This document shows, in pieces, positions 1 to 8,768 of a DNA stretch of 64,000 nt. Source of the DNA: Companilactobacillus mishanensis (GTDB lineage Bacteria > Bacillota > Bacilli > Lactobacillales > Lactobacillaceae); contig NZ_RHON01000001.1 of the NCBI RefSeq assembly GCF_003946505.1, positions 472,740 to 536,739 of the forward strand, given 5' to 3'. A program made the position numbers and the translations under genes. The notes under the pieces are model-generated. The model made no database searches, was not told where the DNA came from, and worked only from the letters and a program-made list of their open reading frames with translations. How positions within the stretch are numbered: position 1 is the stretch's first letter; each line of letters starts with the position of its first letter.

Positions 1-512
1 ACGATCAACTTACCAAATTGTGTTCCCCAATCACCCAAGTGATTGATTTTGATTGGTGAGTAACCCAATTTAGAAATAATCTTAGCGATTGAATTACCAA
101 TCACAGTTGAACGTAAATGACCCATTGACATAGGTTTAGCAATATTAGGAGATGACATATCGATTGGAACGTTGCCACCCTTACCTTGGTTTTGATCACC
201 ATAATCTGCTTGTTCTTTTAAAACTGTATGCAAAATATCATTTGAAAATTCACCCTTATCAAGGAAGAAATTAACATAGGCACCAGTGTTGACGATTTTT
301 TCAAAACCATCTTGATTTATTTCAGCAACTAAATCTTTAGCAATCATATTAGGTGCTTTATGTAATGATTTAGCCAAAATAAAAGTTGGAAATGCGTAAT
401 CACCTAAATCTGAAGACTTAGGTTTTTCAATTAATTTTTCAATTTGTTCTTTGGCAATGTCATCAGGTACAACATTGCTTAATGTGTTAACAATAAGTTC
501 TTTTGAGTTCAT
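1..512 (-). CDS. argS: arginyl-tRNA synthetase, N-terminal part (cut by window edge)
   Basis: Charges tRNA-Arg with arginine in the cytoplasm. The visible 170 residues read [11 protein letters not shown] at the start, then the N-terminal additive domain (a YVNFFL stretch) and the start of the catalytic core, with [17 protein letters not shown] carrying the class I HIGH-like GHLRS. The start ATG (510-512) has AGGAGG seven bases upstream. The gene continues to the left beyond the window, so nothing can be said of the KMSKS loop or anticodon domain. It follows the ornithine carbamoyltransferase gene but has its own T-box leader, so it is probably controlled by uncharged tRNA-Arg. Confidence 0.93.
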   Translation of the reverse strand, partial: MNSKELIVNTLSNVVPDDIAKEQIEKLIEKPKSSDLGDYAFPTFILAKSLHKAPNMIAKDLVAEINQDGFEKIVNTGAYVNFFLDKGEFSNDILHTVLKEQADYGDQNQGKGGNVPIDMSSPNIAKPMSMGHLRSTVIGNSIAKIISKLGYSPIKINHLGDWGTQFGKLI

Positions 513-523
513 ATTTTCCTCCT

Positions 524-745
524 AAAATAAAAAAGTCCCTTTCAATACATTTATATATTGAAAGAGACGAGAATTTCCCGCGGTACCACTCTAATTGATT
601 AATATCCACTCATTAATTAAATATTTAGTTTTAAGTAAGGGTGCGACTTAATCTTAAAATTGATCAGCTTTCACCAAAACCTGATCTCGCTTAAAATTTA
701 CAGACTAATTAATCCTTCTTTTGCACTAAAAATATTAGCACATAA
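524..745 (-). promoter_or_regulatory. T-box riboswitch leader of argS (probable Arg CGC specifier)
   Basis: On the minus strand the leader carries the conserved T-box AGAGTGGTACCGCG (about 574-592), followed by a terminator hairpin whose arms are CTTTCAATA/TATTGAAAG (about 531-568) and a T run just before the argS ribosome site. Upstream, the stem I distal part reads AGCGAGATCAGG...GCTGATC, and the specifier loop region GTCGCACCC is best read as codon CGC (Arg) followed by A. Uncharged tRNA-Arg would pair with the codon and with the T-box and stop termination. The family call is firm; the specifier register is inferred. Confidence 0.93.
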
Positions 746-771
746 AGCCTGATATCACAACTCTTTTAGAA

Positions 772-1809
772 TTAAGCCTTAGGAATAAATAAATTACCCA
801 ATGTTGCTGCCATAATTGCTTTGATGGAATGTTGTCTATTTTCAGCTTCTTCGAACTGACGTGCATATTTACTTCTGAAGACTTCGTCAGTAACTTCCAT
901 CTCGGTCAAGCCATATTTTGCTTTGATGTCTTCCGCATATTCAGTAGAAACATCATGGAATGCTGGCAAACAATGCATAAAGATAAGCTGATCATCTGGC
1001 ATTTTTGCTTTTTTCATCAAATCCATATTTACTTGGTATGGTTTCAAAAGCTTGATACGTTCCGCCCATTGATCTTCTTCACCCATTGAGACCCAAACAT
1101 CAGTATAAATAACATTTGTACCCCTAACACCTTTGTCTAGATCATCAGTTATAACGATTTTGCTGCCTGACTTGTCAGCATATCCTTGAGCCAATTTAAC
1201 AACATCATCAGCTGGGAAAAGTTCTTTAGGGGCAACGATGTGAATATTCACACCCAACATTGAACCAGCAACTAAGAAACTATTTGCCATGTTATTTCGA
1301 CCATCACCGACGAAAGATAAAGTAATACCTTTTAATTTTCCAAAAGTTTCTTTGACTGTCATAAAGTCAGCAATCATTTGTGTTGGATGCCATTCATCAG
1401 TTAAACCATTCCAAACAGGAACTCCTGAATATTTAGCCAAGTCTTCAACAGTTTGTTGTTTGAAACCTCTAAATTCAATTCCGTCAAACATACTTCCAAG
1501 GACCTTGGCAGTATCTTCAACACTCTCTTTTTTATTAAGTTGTATATCATTTGAACCTAAGAACTCTGGATGTGCACCCAAATCAACAGCAGATGTTGTG
1601 AATGCAGAACGTGTACGTGTTGAAGTTTTTTCAAACAACAATGCAATATTTTTTCCTTCAAGATAATGATGTGGAATACCTTGCTTCTTCAAGGCCTTAA
1701 GGTGAAGACCAAAATCAACCAAATATTCAAATTCTGAAGGTGTATAGTCTATTTCCTTTAGAAAACTACGTCCTTGAAAAACCGATGTTTCTTTCCCTTG
1801 ATAAGCCAA
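772..1809 (-). CDS. argF: ornithine carbamoyltransferase, TTG start
   Basis: Transfers the carbamoyl group from carbamoyl phosphate to ornithine to give citrulline. The product shows the carbamoyl phosphate motif STRTR, the ornithine-side HCLPAFHD loop, and TDVWVSMG. An ATG farther upstream (1869) would add 20 residues, but GGGAGG lies seven bases before a TTG at 1807-1809, giving [16 protein letters not shown] and 345 residues, close to the family norm of 330-340; I prefer that start. Whether it serves synthesis (argF) or the deiminase route (arcB) cannot be told from sequence; argGH at 34086-35312 would use the citrulline, while no arcA or arcC is in the window. A T-box and argS follow it. 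Confidence 0.93.
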   Translation of the reverse strand: MAYQGKETSVFQGRSFLKEIDYTPSEFEYLVDFGLHLKALKKQGIPHHYLEGKNIALLFEKTSTRTRSAFTTSAVDLGAHPEFLGSNDIQLNKKESVEDTAKVLGSMFDGIEFRGFKQQTVEDLAKYSGVPVWNGLTDEWHPTQMIADFMTVKETFGKLKGITLSFVGDGRNNMANSFLVAGSMLGVNIHIVAPKELFPADDVVKLAQGYADKSGSKIVITDDLDKGVRGTNVIYTDVWVSMGEEDQWAERIKLLKPYQVNMDLMKKAKMPDDQLIFMHCLPAFHDVSTEYAEDIKAKYGLTEMEVTDEVFRSKYARQFEEAENRQHSIKAIMAATLGNLFIPKA

Positions 1810-1913
1810 ATTAAATTCCTCCCATTTTCTTAAAAAATTATTCATAATTCCATTATAAGTTATTTTCACTTAATATACATATCTAATTTTTATTCAAAAC
1901 GAATTTACAAAAA

Positions 1914-1940
1914 AAGCCTAGGATATAAATCCTAAGCGAA
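1914..1940 (-). terminator. terminator after the 34-residue peptide gene
   Basis: On the minus strand TTAGGATTTATATCCTAGGC forms a hairpin followed by seven T. It sits about a dozen bases after the stop of the small peptide gene and upstream of the ornithine carbamoyltransferase gene. Confidence 0.75.
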
Positions 1941-1951
1941 TTGATGTCTTA

Positions 1952-2056
1952 TTATTTCTTAGCAGTCATTCTATCGTAGAGAATAAATGCGCCACCTAGC
2001 ACATCTCCACCTAATGAACCGATCAAAGAACCTAATTTTGTTTGTAGTTTGAACAT
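1952..2056 (-). CDS. 34-residue glycine-rich hydrophobic peptide
   Basis: A short open frame, MFKLQTKLGSLIGSLGG at its start and ending DRMTAKK, preceded by GGAGTGAG seven bases before the ATG and followed directly by a terminator hairpin (about 1917-1938, GCTTAGGATTTATATCCTAGGC then T run). The order ribosome site, open frame, terminator argues for a real monocistronic gene. The middle is hydrophobic and glycine-rich (about residues 8-27), charged at both ends, so it may sit in or on the membrane. I do not recognise the family. It could be a small membrane-active peptide, a regulatory peptide or a short structural protein. Confidence 0.5.
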   Translation of the reverse strand: MFKLQTKLGSLIGSLGGDVLGGAFILYDRMTAKK

Positions 2057-2206
2057 GTATGTCTCACTCCTTCAACCTAATATTTCTAACAAATATATTG
2101 TAAACATTTTTGTTAATGAAAGCAATTACATTGTGTTCATATCAATGATAAATCTAATTATGATTCAGGAAATACAAAAGATTTTACATTTTTATGAAAA
2201 CTATAT

Positions 2207-3340
2207 TTAATTTTCAACAATACCCTGGCTGACTGATTGAATCGCACGCTTGAATTCATTGTTGAACTCATCCTCTTCAACTGCTGCACTCGAATAATTA
2301 TATTTCCCGACCAAGTCAGTATCTATCTTGATGACAGAATTACCAATATTTTTCTTGCCAGTAACAACGTGTGAAGATTGCAATTCTTTATCTGATGTAA
2401 TAGTCGATATTGATGCATTTTCAACATCTGAAACAAAACTGATCTGTTCGATTTCACCAGTATTTTGATCATATCGATGCTCAATTTCATTATTTATCTT
2501 AATCTTGGATTCATCATTTTGTTTCGAAATCGAGTTTATATGTGATTCAGCATTTTTTCCAGCCAGCATTGATCCAGTGTCGACATAATTATCGCCGCCA
2601 TTGTCTGATATATTGTTCCAATCTACTTTTGCATCCCTTGATATATGCGCATGTTGCTTCATATATAGAGTCGTATTTTGAGAAAAATGATTAGTCGATG
2701 TAAAACTTGATTTACTGTTAGCCTTTGCAATTATTTCCACCATACAACTGGCAATATTGCTCATTTTTCCAATAGTTTCGGCATTCAAAATAACTTGAGC
2801 CTGACTACCCTCTTCAGCGACAATAAATACATTATGCACCAAAGGTTGATCATGAATGCTGTCCTGAAACACGTTTAACTGTATTGGTTTGGTAAGTTGA
2901 CAATCCTTAGGAATATATAGGAAAATACCGTTATTAAAAAAAGCAGTATGCAAACTAGTCAGTTGATCAGTATCTTCTGGAATAACTTTACTCATAAAAT
3001 TATTTTGAATCAGACGCGGATGTTGGCGAAAAGCTGTAAACACATCCGTCAATAATAACCCCTCATCATCAAGTTCATCCGGAATAGATGTATCAAAGTT
3101 TGATTGGCCAAATTGCGTGATACCAAGCTCATAATCCTGATATTCGATTTGATCGACAATTTCATGGGTAAGTTTAGGCTTAGCAGGTGCCTTCATAGGA
3201 AAATATTCCCACTGGTCCACATTAAAATTATTAAAATCTTTGGCTGCTGCAAGTGCGGCTAATCGACGTTTAACTAACCAATGAGGTTCACCGTGTTCAT
3301 TTGCAAAATCTTCGAGTTCCTCGTTCAAATCTACTGTCAT
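2207..3340 (-). CDS. solo SufB/SufD-family Fe-S scaffold-like protein
   Basis: The 377-residue product begins with a SufD-like segment (HGEPHWLVKRRLAALAAA, then WEYFPM) and continues as a beta-helix-type SufB/SufD core, so it is probably linked to Fe-S cluster assembly in the cytoplasm. Compared with Bacillus SufD (about 437 residues) it is short and its end lacks the usual conserved C-terminal part, stopping at AIQSVSQGIVEN. No sufC, sufS, sufU or sufB lies beside it. Neighbours are divergent moaC and, beyond, a SufT/PaaD-like gene and moaA, an Fe-S enzyme gene. Start has GGGAGT upstream. Family assignment is by overall resemblance; the actual role is unknown. Confidence 0.7.
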   Translation of the reverse strand: MTVDLNEELEDFANEHGEPHWLVKRRLAALAAAKDFNNFNVDQWEYFPMKAPAKPKLTHEIVDQIEYQDYELGITQFGQSNFDTSIPDELDDEGLLLTDVFTAFRQHPRLIQNNFMSKVIPEDTDQLTSLHTAFFNNGIFLYIPKDCQLTKPIQLNVFQDSIHDQPLVHNVFIVAEEGSQAQVILNAETIGKMSNIASCMVEIIAKANSKSSFTSTNHFSQNTTLYMKQHAHISRDAKVDWNNISDNGGDNYVDTGSMLAGKNAESHINSISKQNDESKIKINNEIEHRYDQNTGEIEQISFVSDVENASISTITSDKELQSSHVVTGKKNIGNSVIKIDTDLVGKYNYSSAAVEEDEFNNEFKRAIQSVSQGIVEN

Positions 3341-3426
3341 AATTGAAGTACTCCCTTAATACTAATTCGTTAAAAATTATTAGCTGTATTATAATGATAT
3401 ATATTAATCGAAAAGGTGGCAATTTT

Positions 3427-3912
3427 ATGGATAACCTAACACACTTTAATGAACAAAATCGTTCAAAGATGGTCGATGTAACTAATAAAGAAATCACATC
3501 TCGATCAGCAACAGCAACTGGTCAAATTACGATGAAACCAGAAACATTGCAAAGGATCCATGAAGGAAAAATCAAAAAAGGTGACGTACTAGCTGTCGCC
3601 CAAGTAGCCGGTATCATGGCTGCAAAACAAACCAGTTCACTAATTCCAATGTGCCACTTGATCAACTTGACCGGAGTCGACATTCATTTCGAGGATGACG
3701 ACTCATCAACAGTTACTGCTAACGCCACAGTAAAAACTAAAAGCGTAACAGGTGTTGAAATAGAAGCACTTCTTGCCGTACAAACTGCCCTGTTGACTAT
3801 CTACGATATGTGTAAAGCAATCGATCGTGGAATGGTCATCAGCGACGTCCATGTTGTCGAAAAGATGGGCGGTAAAAGCGGCCATTTTGTTTTCAACGAC
3901 CAAGAAAATTAA
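3427..3912 (+). CDS. moaC: cyclic pyranopterin monophosphate synthase
   Basis: Acts with MoaA in the first step of molybdenum cofactor synthesis, turning the cyclic GTP derivative into cyclic pyranopterin monophosphate. The 161-residue product shows [18 protein letters not shown] near the start, SLIPMCHLI with the conserved Cys-His, [10 protein letters not shown] and [11 protein letters not shown], all hallmarks of MoaC, and has the usual length. The frame stays open upstream, but AAAGGTGG lies just before the ATG at 3427, which is the typical start. It is divergent from the SufB/D-like gene, and its stop overlaps by three bases the stop of the convergent SufT-like gene. Confidence 0.96.
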   Translation: MDNLTHFNEQNRSKMVDVTNKEITSRSATATGQITMKPETLQRIHEGKIKKGDVLAVAQVAGIMAAKQTSSLIPMCHLINLTGVDIHFEDDDSSTVTANATVKTKSVTGVEIEALLAVQTALLTIYDMCKAIDRGMVISDVHVVEKMGGKSGHFVFNDQEN

Positions 3913-4241
3913 CCATGGATACCTAAACTCATTCTGGCAAATTTTGTCATCATCGAGACGTTCCAAACAGGACTCCATACTAAATTAATGTTGCATAGAT
4001 CGATTCCTTCAACTGAAGTGGCGGCTTGAGTAATTTGTTCTTCTAAATAATTACCCAGCGGACATCCCATAGTTGTTAAAGTCATCGTGATTATGCAACT
4101 ATTTTTTTTGACCACAACATAATATATCAGACCTAAATTGACCAAATCAATATTCAGTTCTGGGTCAATAACATCTTGCAATGCCATCATCACATCGTTT
4201 TCTAAAGGTGAAAATTCTGCTCCTTGTCCTAATGCATCCAA
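3909..4241 (-). CDS. SufT/PaaD-like (DUF59, MIP18 family) metal-sulfur assembly protein
   Basis: A 110-residue protein of the DUF59/MIP18 family, members of which help mature Fe-S proteins. It shows the family signature [17 protein letters not shown] near residue 25, the TTMGCPLG loop with the conserved Cys, and a C-terminal [12 protein letters not shown]. It begins three bases after the moaA stop and so forms an operon with it; MoaA is a two-cluster [4Fe-4S] enzyme, making a maturation role plausible. Its end overlaps moaC tail to tail. The exact client is inferred only from position. Confidence 0.85.
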   Translation of the reverse strand: MDALGQGAEFSPLENDVMMALQDVIDPELNIDLVNLGLIYYVVVKKNSCIITMTLTTMGCPLGNYLEEQITQAATSVEGIDLCNINLVWSPVWNVSMMTKFARMSLGIHG

Positions 4242-4244
4242 AAT

Positions 4245-5243
4245 TTATCCCCCAATCTGACTCATATGTCTCCACGTTGGAGCTTTATCGATAATACGAT
4301 CAGTTTCAGACATTGCCATTTCGTGATTCAAAGGTTTGTTGTCCAAAGCTTTTTGAATCTTGCGACGGAATTCAACTTTGTCAGGAATTGCGGATCTAAT
4401 ATCAATTTCTTCATTCCAATAAAGACAAGCTTTGATGTATCCATCAGCAGTGATTCTAAGACGATTACAATTTTCACAGAACTTTGCGCTGATTGGATGA
4501 ATTAGTCCAAAACTTCCGACATGCCCTTTGATTTGATAATTATCTGAGGGACCATTTCCACGCAGTTCGATTGGCTCATATTCAAGATTATTCTGTTCAC
4601 AGATATCGAAAACGGATTTCAATCCAACATATTCTTTTTGCCAAGTTTTCAAAGAATTACCGATAGGCATAAATTCAATAAATCTGACATTAACGTTATT
4701 TTCTTTGGTATAGTTCAAGAAATCTAAAATTTCATCGTCGTTTTGACCTTTGATCAGAACAATATTTAATTTAATTTTTTTGAAATTCAATTTGCTGGCA
4801 ACACTGATTCCTTCAAGTACTTGGTCAATGTTTCCACCTCGAGTGATTTCTTTATAACGATCAGCTTTAAAGGTATCCAAACTGATGTTGAGGCGGTCTA
4901 ACCCCGCTTCCTTAAGTGCGGCTGCTTTTTTAGCAAGATACAAGCCATTCGTAGTGATCGACACATCCTCAATACCATCGACAGCTTTGATTCGACGAAC
5001 AATTTCAACAACATCTGTTCGCAACAAAGGCTCTCCTCCAGTAATACGGACCTTACTAATACCCATTTCTGCAAAGTTTTCGATCAGTTGAACGATTTCA
5101 TCTTGTGATAGTACTTCATCAGTTGGAAAGAATGGCAAACCTTCCTTTGGCATGCAGTATACACAACGCAAATTACAACGATCCGTGATAGATAAACGAA
5201 CATAATCATGTAAACGGTCATATTGATCATACAATTTATCCAT
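4245..5243 (-). CDS. moaA: GTP 3',8-cyclase, radical SAM enzyme
   Basis: Radical SAM enzyme that rearranges GTP in the first step of molybdenum cofactor synthesis. The N-terminal cluster motif is RCNLRCVYC (Cys 23, 27, 30), the SAM site ITGGEPLLR follows near residue 68, the C-terminal cluster ligands are in [10 protein letters not shown] and the following ACLYW, and the protein ends in the two glycines (SQIGG) needed by MoaA. Length 332 is standard. It is the first gene of a moaA-DUF59 operon and converges on moaC. The other moa, moe, mob and mod genes are not in the window. Confidence 0.97.
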   Translation of the reverse strand: MDKLYDQYDRLHDYVRLSITDRCNLRCVYCMPKEGLPFFPTDEVLSQDEIVQLIENFAEMGISKVRITGGEPLLRTDVVEIVRRIKAVDGIEDVSITTNGLYLAKKAAALKEAGLDRLNISLDTFKADRYKEITRGGNIDQVLEGISVASKLNFKKIKLNIVLIKGQNDDEILDFLNYTKENNVNVRFIEFMPIGNSLKTWQKEYVGLKSVFDICEQNNLEYEPIELRGNGPSDNYQIKGHVGSFGLIHPISAKFCENCNRLRITADGYIKACLYWNEEIDIRSAIPDKVEFRRKIQKALDNKPLNHEMAMSETDRIIDKAPTWRHMSQIGG

Positions 5244-5423
5244 AATGTGCCTCCTCTGTTTGACGTTATAATAATTATGACAAAGAAAGCGTTTAATTAT
5301 AATTCGGAAAAGCCCTAATAAAACATAATTTTAGATAGATATTAAAATAGTTGCATTTGAGAATATATAAATGCATAATTTGTTATCGAATTTGATATAA
5401 TTCAAGCGAAAGGGTGATGCATA

Positions 5424-5738
5424 ATGGGTTTTAAGAAGAACAACACCAAATTAGAAAGCAAGCTTTCGATCATCTGTAATAATGCTGCGAAATTATCCGA
5501 TAAGACAGCGATATCTTTTGAAGATTTATTTCCAGAAACATTTATGAAAATTCACACAAATTGTGACAGCATTGAAGATTTTCTAGCACCAATGAATATT
5601 AAGAGTGATGAAGATTTTGAAGCAGTTCCAGACGATGTCCTGGAAAAGAATGTGCGCGAGAATACAAACTTTTCAAACTGGAAAGATATGCAACATAGTG
5701 CTTGGTCAGATTTTTTGAGTGAACAACTCGGATATTAG
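5424..5738 (+). CDS. uncharacterised 104-residue cytoplasmic protein
   Basis: Starts with ATG behind AAGGGTGAT and ends before a strong terminator. The product is acidic and probably helical, with no signal peptide or membrane segment. Distinctive stretches are ISFEDLFPETFMKIHT and the C-terminal NWKDMQHSAWSDFLSEQ. I do not recognise the family with certainty; proteins of this look occur widely in lactobacilli and some phages. It is a single-gene unit convergent with the HicB-like gene. Confidence 0.7.
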   Translation: MGFKKNNTKLESKLSIICNNAAKLSDKTAISFEDLFPETFMKIHTNCDSIEDFLAPMNIKSDEDFEAVPDDVLEKNVRENTNFSNWKDMQHSAWSDFLSEQLGY

Positions 5739-5746
5739 ACAAAAAT

Positions 5747-5782
5747 AAAGCAGTCATGAAATTAATTCATGGCTGCTTTTTT
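5747..5782. terminator. bidirectional terminator
   Basis: AAAGCAGTCATGAA and TTCATGGCTGCTTT pair around ATTAA, with A and T runs on each side, between the 104-residue gene and the convergent HicB-like gene. Confidence 0.85.
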
Positions 5783-6080
5783 AGAACACAACTTTAAAAC
5801 GTTTTTTCTCAGGAAGGTTTAAGTACTTATCCGTATCTATATCAATCAATGTAATAATATCCGATTGATAAGTTGTCGGAATAATCGGATTAGATTTGGG
5901 GATAACCTTACCTTCCCTATTTAACTTCATAATTCTTTTGCAGATATTCTGCCTAGCGGTCTCCATAGCATCGACAATATTCTCAGCATGAAATGAAAAG
6001 TCGAAATCTGGAATATTAATATAATATGGAGAATATTCTCGGTCACACTTGATCATGGTTACTGGATATACAGCTTTCAT
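5781..6080 (-). CDS. HicB-like protein without a HicA partner
   Basis: The 99-residue product starts MKAVYPVTMIKCDREYSPYY and continues PDFDFSFHAENIVDAMETAR, which matches the N-terminal RNase H-like fold of HicB antitoxins (substrate strand, then the helix that starts after an asparagine-rich turn). No C-terminal ribbon-helix-helix or HTH is apparent, and no HicA toxin frame (about 60-80 residues) is visible on either side: upstream is a 200-base AT-rich gap and downstream a terminator. So this is an orphan HicB-like protein; it may bind or regulate something else. GAAGGGTT lies before the ATG. Confidence 0.7.
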   Translation of the reverse strand: MKAVYPVTMIKCDREYSPYYINIPDFDFSFHAENIVDAMETARQNICKRIMKLNREGKVIPKSNPIIPTTYQSDIITLIDIDTDKYLNLPEKKRFKVVF

Positions 6081-6287
6081 AACCCTTCGCCTCCAATTTC
6101 TCTATACCATAAATATATACTGATTTTATATGTGAAAAGTTTATCTTTTATAATTAATTCTTTGGAAAAATGAATAATAAGAGTAATGATGAAGTTTCAT
6201 CTGTATAAATATATTTTTATGTTGCTATACGTATTACTTATTGTGAGAATGGAATAAGCATATATATATGTTTAGGGGGAAGTTTAT

Positions 6288-6893
6288 ATGGAAAATCGAA
6301 GTTCTAGAAACAATCGAAGTGACAAGGGAAGTAAGAAGAAATTTTATAAAGATGTTTGGTTTTGGTTATTTATTGCAAGTACTGTTTTGTTAATAATCAC
6401 ATTAAGTACACCAGTATATGAGTACAGTGAAGAGCCTAAGACAGAAAAAAAGACAAATAGAAATCATTCAGATAAAAATAATTACTCATATTCTGATGAC
6501 ACCTCTTCATCAAATACAGATAATGAAAATGACACTGATTCAAAGGAAACAAAATTTGGAGAATCAGTTGAATTCAAATCGGGAGAGAAGATTACAGTAG
6601 AGTCTGCTCAAGATGATAATTCAATTGAGTTACAAAGTGCAGAAAATGGTGAACATCCTGTCACTGTAAAAGTAACCGTACAAAACACTAAGTCCTCACC
6701 TTTAGATTTTAACTCACAAGATTTCGATTTATATGATAGCAATAACGAGGTCGCAACTTTTGATGCTTCAACTTATTTGGCAGATATCCCTAATTCTATT
6801 GCGGCTGGAAAACAAGCAAGCATGACATTGAATTTTGGTTCAAAGGGAGCCGGTCCATATAATGTTACGTTTGGCAATTCTATTTGGAAGTAA
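6288..6893 (+). CDS. membrane-anchored extracellular protein, DUF4352/DUF5067-like
   Basis: A 201-residue protein with a basic N-terminus, one membrane segment at about residues 25-43 (VWFWLFIASTVLLIITLS), a charged serine/asparagine/aspartate linker to about residue 95, and a beta-rich C-terminal domain (VTVKVTVQNTKSSPLDFNSQDFDLYDSN...) that resembles the DUF4352/DUF5067 immunoglobulin-like fold. GGGGGAAG precedes the ATG. It is the first of three small genes on the left of the integrase unit. Function unknown; a surface-exposed ligand-binding role is a guess from the fold. Confidence 0.75.
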   Translation: MENRSSRNNRSDKGSKKKFYKDVWFWLFIASTVLLIITLSTPVYEYSEEPKTEKKTNRNHSDKNNYSYSDDTSSSNTDNENDTDSKETKFGESVEFKSGEKITVESAQDDNSIELQSAENGEHPVTVKVTVQNTKSSPLDFNSQDFDLYDSNNEVATFDASTYLADIPNSIAAGKQASMTLNFGSKGAGPYNVTFGNSIWK

Positions 6894-6945
6894 ATTTATA
6901 AAAAAAATATGTGATTTCAACACATTTTTTGAGGAGAAAATAATT

Positions 6946-7350
6946 ATGGGAACATTTGATTTATCAGAACAAAACATTGAAGATATTTACAACAATAAAA
7001 TAAGATCTCTATTGATAAGAGACGATAGTGATCATGTGGTAATGATTAATAGTTTTAGTCAATTTCCAAATGAGACATTTGGACCTGATCAAACATATAC
7101 ACAACAAATTGATGGAATAATTTCATATATGTATCAAGACTTGATTACTGTTAAAGATATCAAATTCGAATCATTACAAGGAAAAGAAGCTGAAAATTTA
7201 GAAAGATTTCATACTTTGATAACATATAACTGGCCTGCAGAAAATCCACTTATGAAAGAATCATATGATGCGAAAACTCATGAATCTAAATTAGAAAATA
7301 CCTTTATGGATAAAATGATTTCAGAGATCCACGGCCACTCTGAATCGTGA
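6946..7350 (+). CDS. uncharacterised 134-residue protein
   Basis: The start at 6946 has GAGGAG nine bases upstream; the open frame extends further left but only inside the previous gene. The product is acidic, begins MGTFDLSEQNIEDIYNN, and has no membrane segment or signal. I do not recognise it. It follows the membrane-anchored protein by about 50 bases and probably shares its transcript. High A and T content and lysine/asparagine-rich composition fit the accessory character of this stretch. Confidence 0.6.
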   Translation: MGTFDLSEQNIEDIYNNKIRSLLIRDDSDHVVMINSFSQFPNETFGPDQTYTQQIDGIISYMYQDLITVKDIKFESLQGKEAENLERFHTLITYNWPAENPLMKESYDAKTHESKLENTFMDKMISEIHGHSES

Positions 7351-7458
7351 TATGTCTATATTTTAAAAATATTCTTTGGAAACAAGTAATAATTTGTATA
7401 TGGATTAATATTTCAATCTGATATACTTAATCGTACAAAAAAAGCCGAGGAGAAATTC

Positions 7459-8076
7459 ATGATAACCATACTATCTTTAATATTTTTAATCAGTGGATTC
7501 CTAATCTGGTTTTACATAAAAAAACAACCAAATAAAAATCGTAGAAATATTTCGATAGTGATCGTCATCTTTACTGGAATTCTTATTGGAATTCTGAGTC
7601 CAAACGAACAAACGTCAACTAATGAAGCGAATATTACATCGTCGAAAAACATTTCTAGTGAGAATAACAAAAAACAACCTACTAAAGATGATAGGAAACA
7701 AAAATCAAAAAAATCTTCCAAAAAAATAAAATCTAAGCAGTCAGAAGCAAAAGAACCTCGAAAAAAAGATAAATCAAGCAATAATGTAGAAATGCTTAAG
7801 GGATATGCCCAATCGTTTGGATTAAAAGATAGCGAAACTATCCAAAGACTAGTTGGTTCTGCGTATTCATCCACAGTAATTGACAATAATATGGCTTTTG
7901 GTTGGTGGACACCATATGGATCATTGATAAGGATTGACGATAGCCAGAGTCAAATTACATATGTTTATAAATCTGATAAACAATCATCAACAGGACTTGG
8001 AGAATTATTGTATCAAGGTCATACAATAATTCAAAAGGCTCCAAGTAAATATAGATCTTATGGACCAACTGGTTAG
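7459..8076 (+). CDS. membrane-anchored protein, paralogue of the gene at 47808-48362
   Basis: The 205-residue product has two N-terminal hydrophobic segments (about residues 3-18 and 31-49), a long lysine/serine-rich linker, and a C-terminal domain of about 90 residues starting LKGYAQSFGLKDSETIQRLVG. That domain matches, almost position by position, the end of the product encoded at 47808-48362 (YAQAFGNQDAESIQKTIGG; both then have RIDD and LYxGHTI). AGCCGAGGAGAAATTC places a ribosome site before the ATG. The stop lies 17 bases before the left 140-bp repeat, in the place where the integrase stop sits before the right repeat. Function unknown. Confidence 0.7.
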   Translation: MITILSLIFLISGFLIWFYIKKQPNKNRRNISIVIVIFTGILIGILSPNEQTSTNEANITSSKNISSENNKKQPTKDDRKQKSKKSSKKIKSKQSEAKEPRKKDKSSNNVEMLKGYAQSFGLKDSETIQRLVGSAYSSTVIDNNMAFGWWTPYGSLIRIDDSQSQITYVYKSDKQSSTGLGELLYQGHTIIQKAPSKYRSYGPTG

Positions 8077-8093
8077 TTTTAATTTTTACATTT

Positions 8094-8233
8094 TTTGTGT
8101 GGCTTTTGTGTGGCGGAACCACACAAGTGCAGTTTTATATAGAATTACAAAAAATAAAAACCGCTATATACCAATGTATACAGCGGTTTTCAATTTACAT
8201 AACAACTCTAAAATGTACTAAAAAAGCGAACTA
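8094..8233. repeat. left copy of 140-bp direct repeat (att-like, probable integration scar)
   Basis: Aligns without gaps to 9984-10123; I count about 17 differences by eye. It contains a TTTGTGTG repeat pair, an inverted TTGTGTGG/CCACACAA hairpin, a bidirectional terminator hairpin (AACCGCTATATAC/GTATACAGCGGTT) and ends in AAAAAAGCGAACTA. The last eight bases equal the 3' acceptor end of the tRNA-Gly gene at 10115-10185. This is what the arm and core of an integration site would look like, left behind by an older insertion or forming the far end of the present one. Confidence 0.8.
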
Positions 8234-8267
8234 GCCTATTAAATATAAGAAAGATTTGAGGAATCTT

Positions 8268-8768
8268 ATGATGAATGATCAACTAACATTAAAGGGAACG
8301 AATGGTCAATTAATTGCAGATGACGATAAAATAACTATTCAAAGGAAAGGATTATTTGGTGTTATGTCACAAGGTATAAAGGGCGGACGTACTATTTTCT
8401 ACTCCGACATCAAATCAATTGAATTCAGAAAACCTTCATTCTTTTCAAACGGTTATATTCAACTACTAACCAATTTAGAATTATCAAACAAAGAAAATAC
8501 TACATTTGCGGGAACTACCACTAATGATGCAATTAAGGATCCAAATACAGTCATTTTGAGAGCGTTCAAAAAAGGAAAAAAAGATGAATCAGAGAATTTT
8601 TATAATTTTGTATCTAGCAAATGGAATGCAGCTAAAAGTGGAAAGAATGTTGCTACAAGTCCAGTATCTATTGCTGATGAAATTGAAAAATTCAAAAAAC
8701 TATTGGATGAGAATATTATTACCCCAGAAGAGTTTGATAAAAAAAAACAAGAATTACTTAGTAACTAA
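8268..8768 (+). CDS. PH-like (DUF4429-type) protein with C-terminal SHOCT domain
   Basis: A 166-residue product with an N-terminal PH-like beta domain (LIADDDKITIQRKGLFG...SDIKSIEFRKPS, about residues 10-110) and a C-terminal short SHOCT segment (EIEKFKKLLDENIITPEEF, about 135-166). Such PH-SHOCT proteins are common near the integrase ends of prophages and ICEs in Firmicutes, with unknown role. Two adjacent ATGs (8268, 8271) follow TGAGG; both fit. It lies between the left repeat and the integrase, so it is cargo of the integrase unit. Confidence 0.75.
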   Translation: MMNDQLTLKGTNGQLIADDDKITIQRKGLFGVMSQGIKGGRTIFYSDIKSIEFRKPSFFSNGYIQLLTNLELSNKENTTFAGTTTNDAIKDPNTVILRAFKKGKKDESENFYNFVSSKWNAAKSGKNVATSPVSIADEIEKFKKLLDENIITPEEFDKKKQELLSN

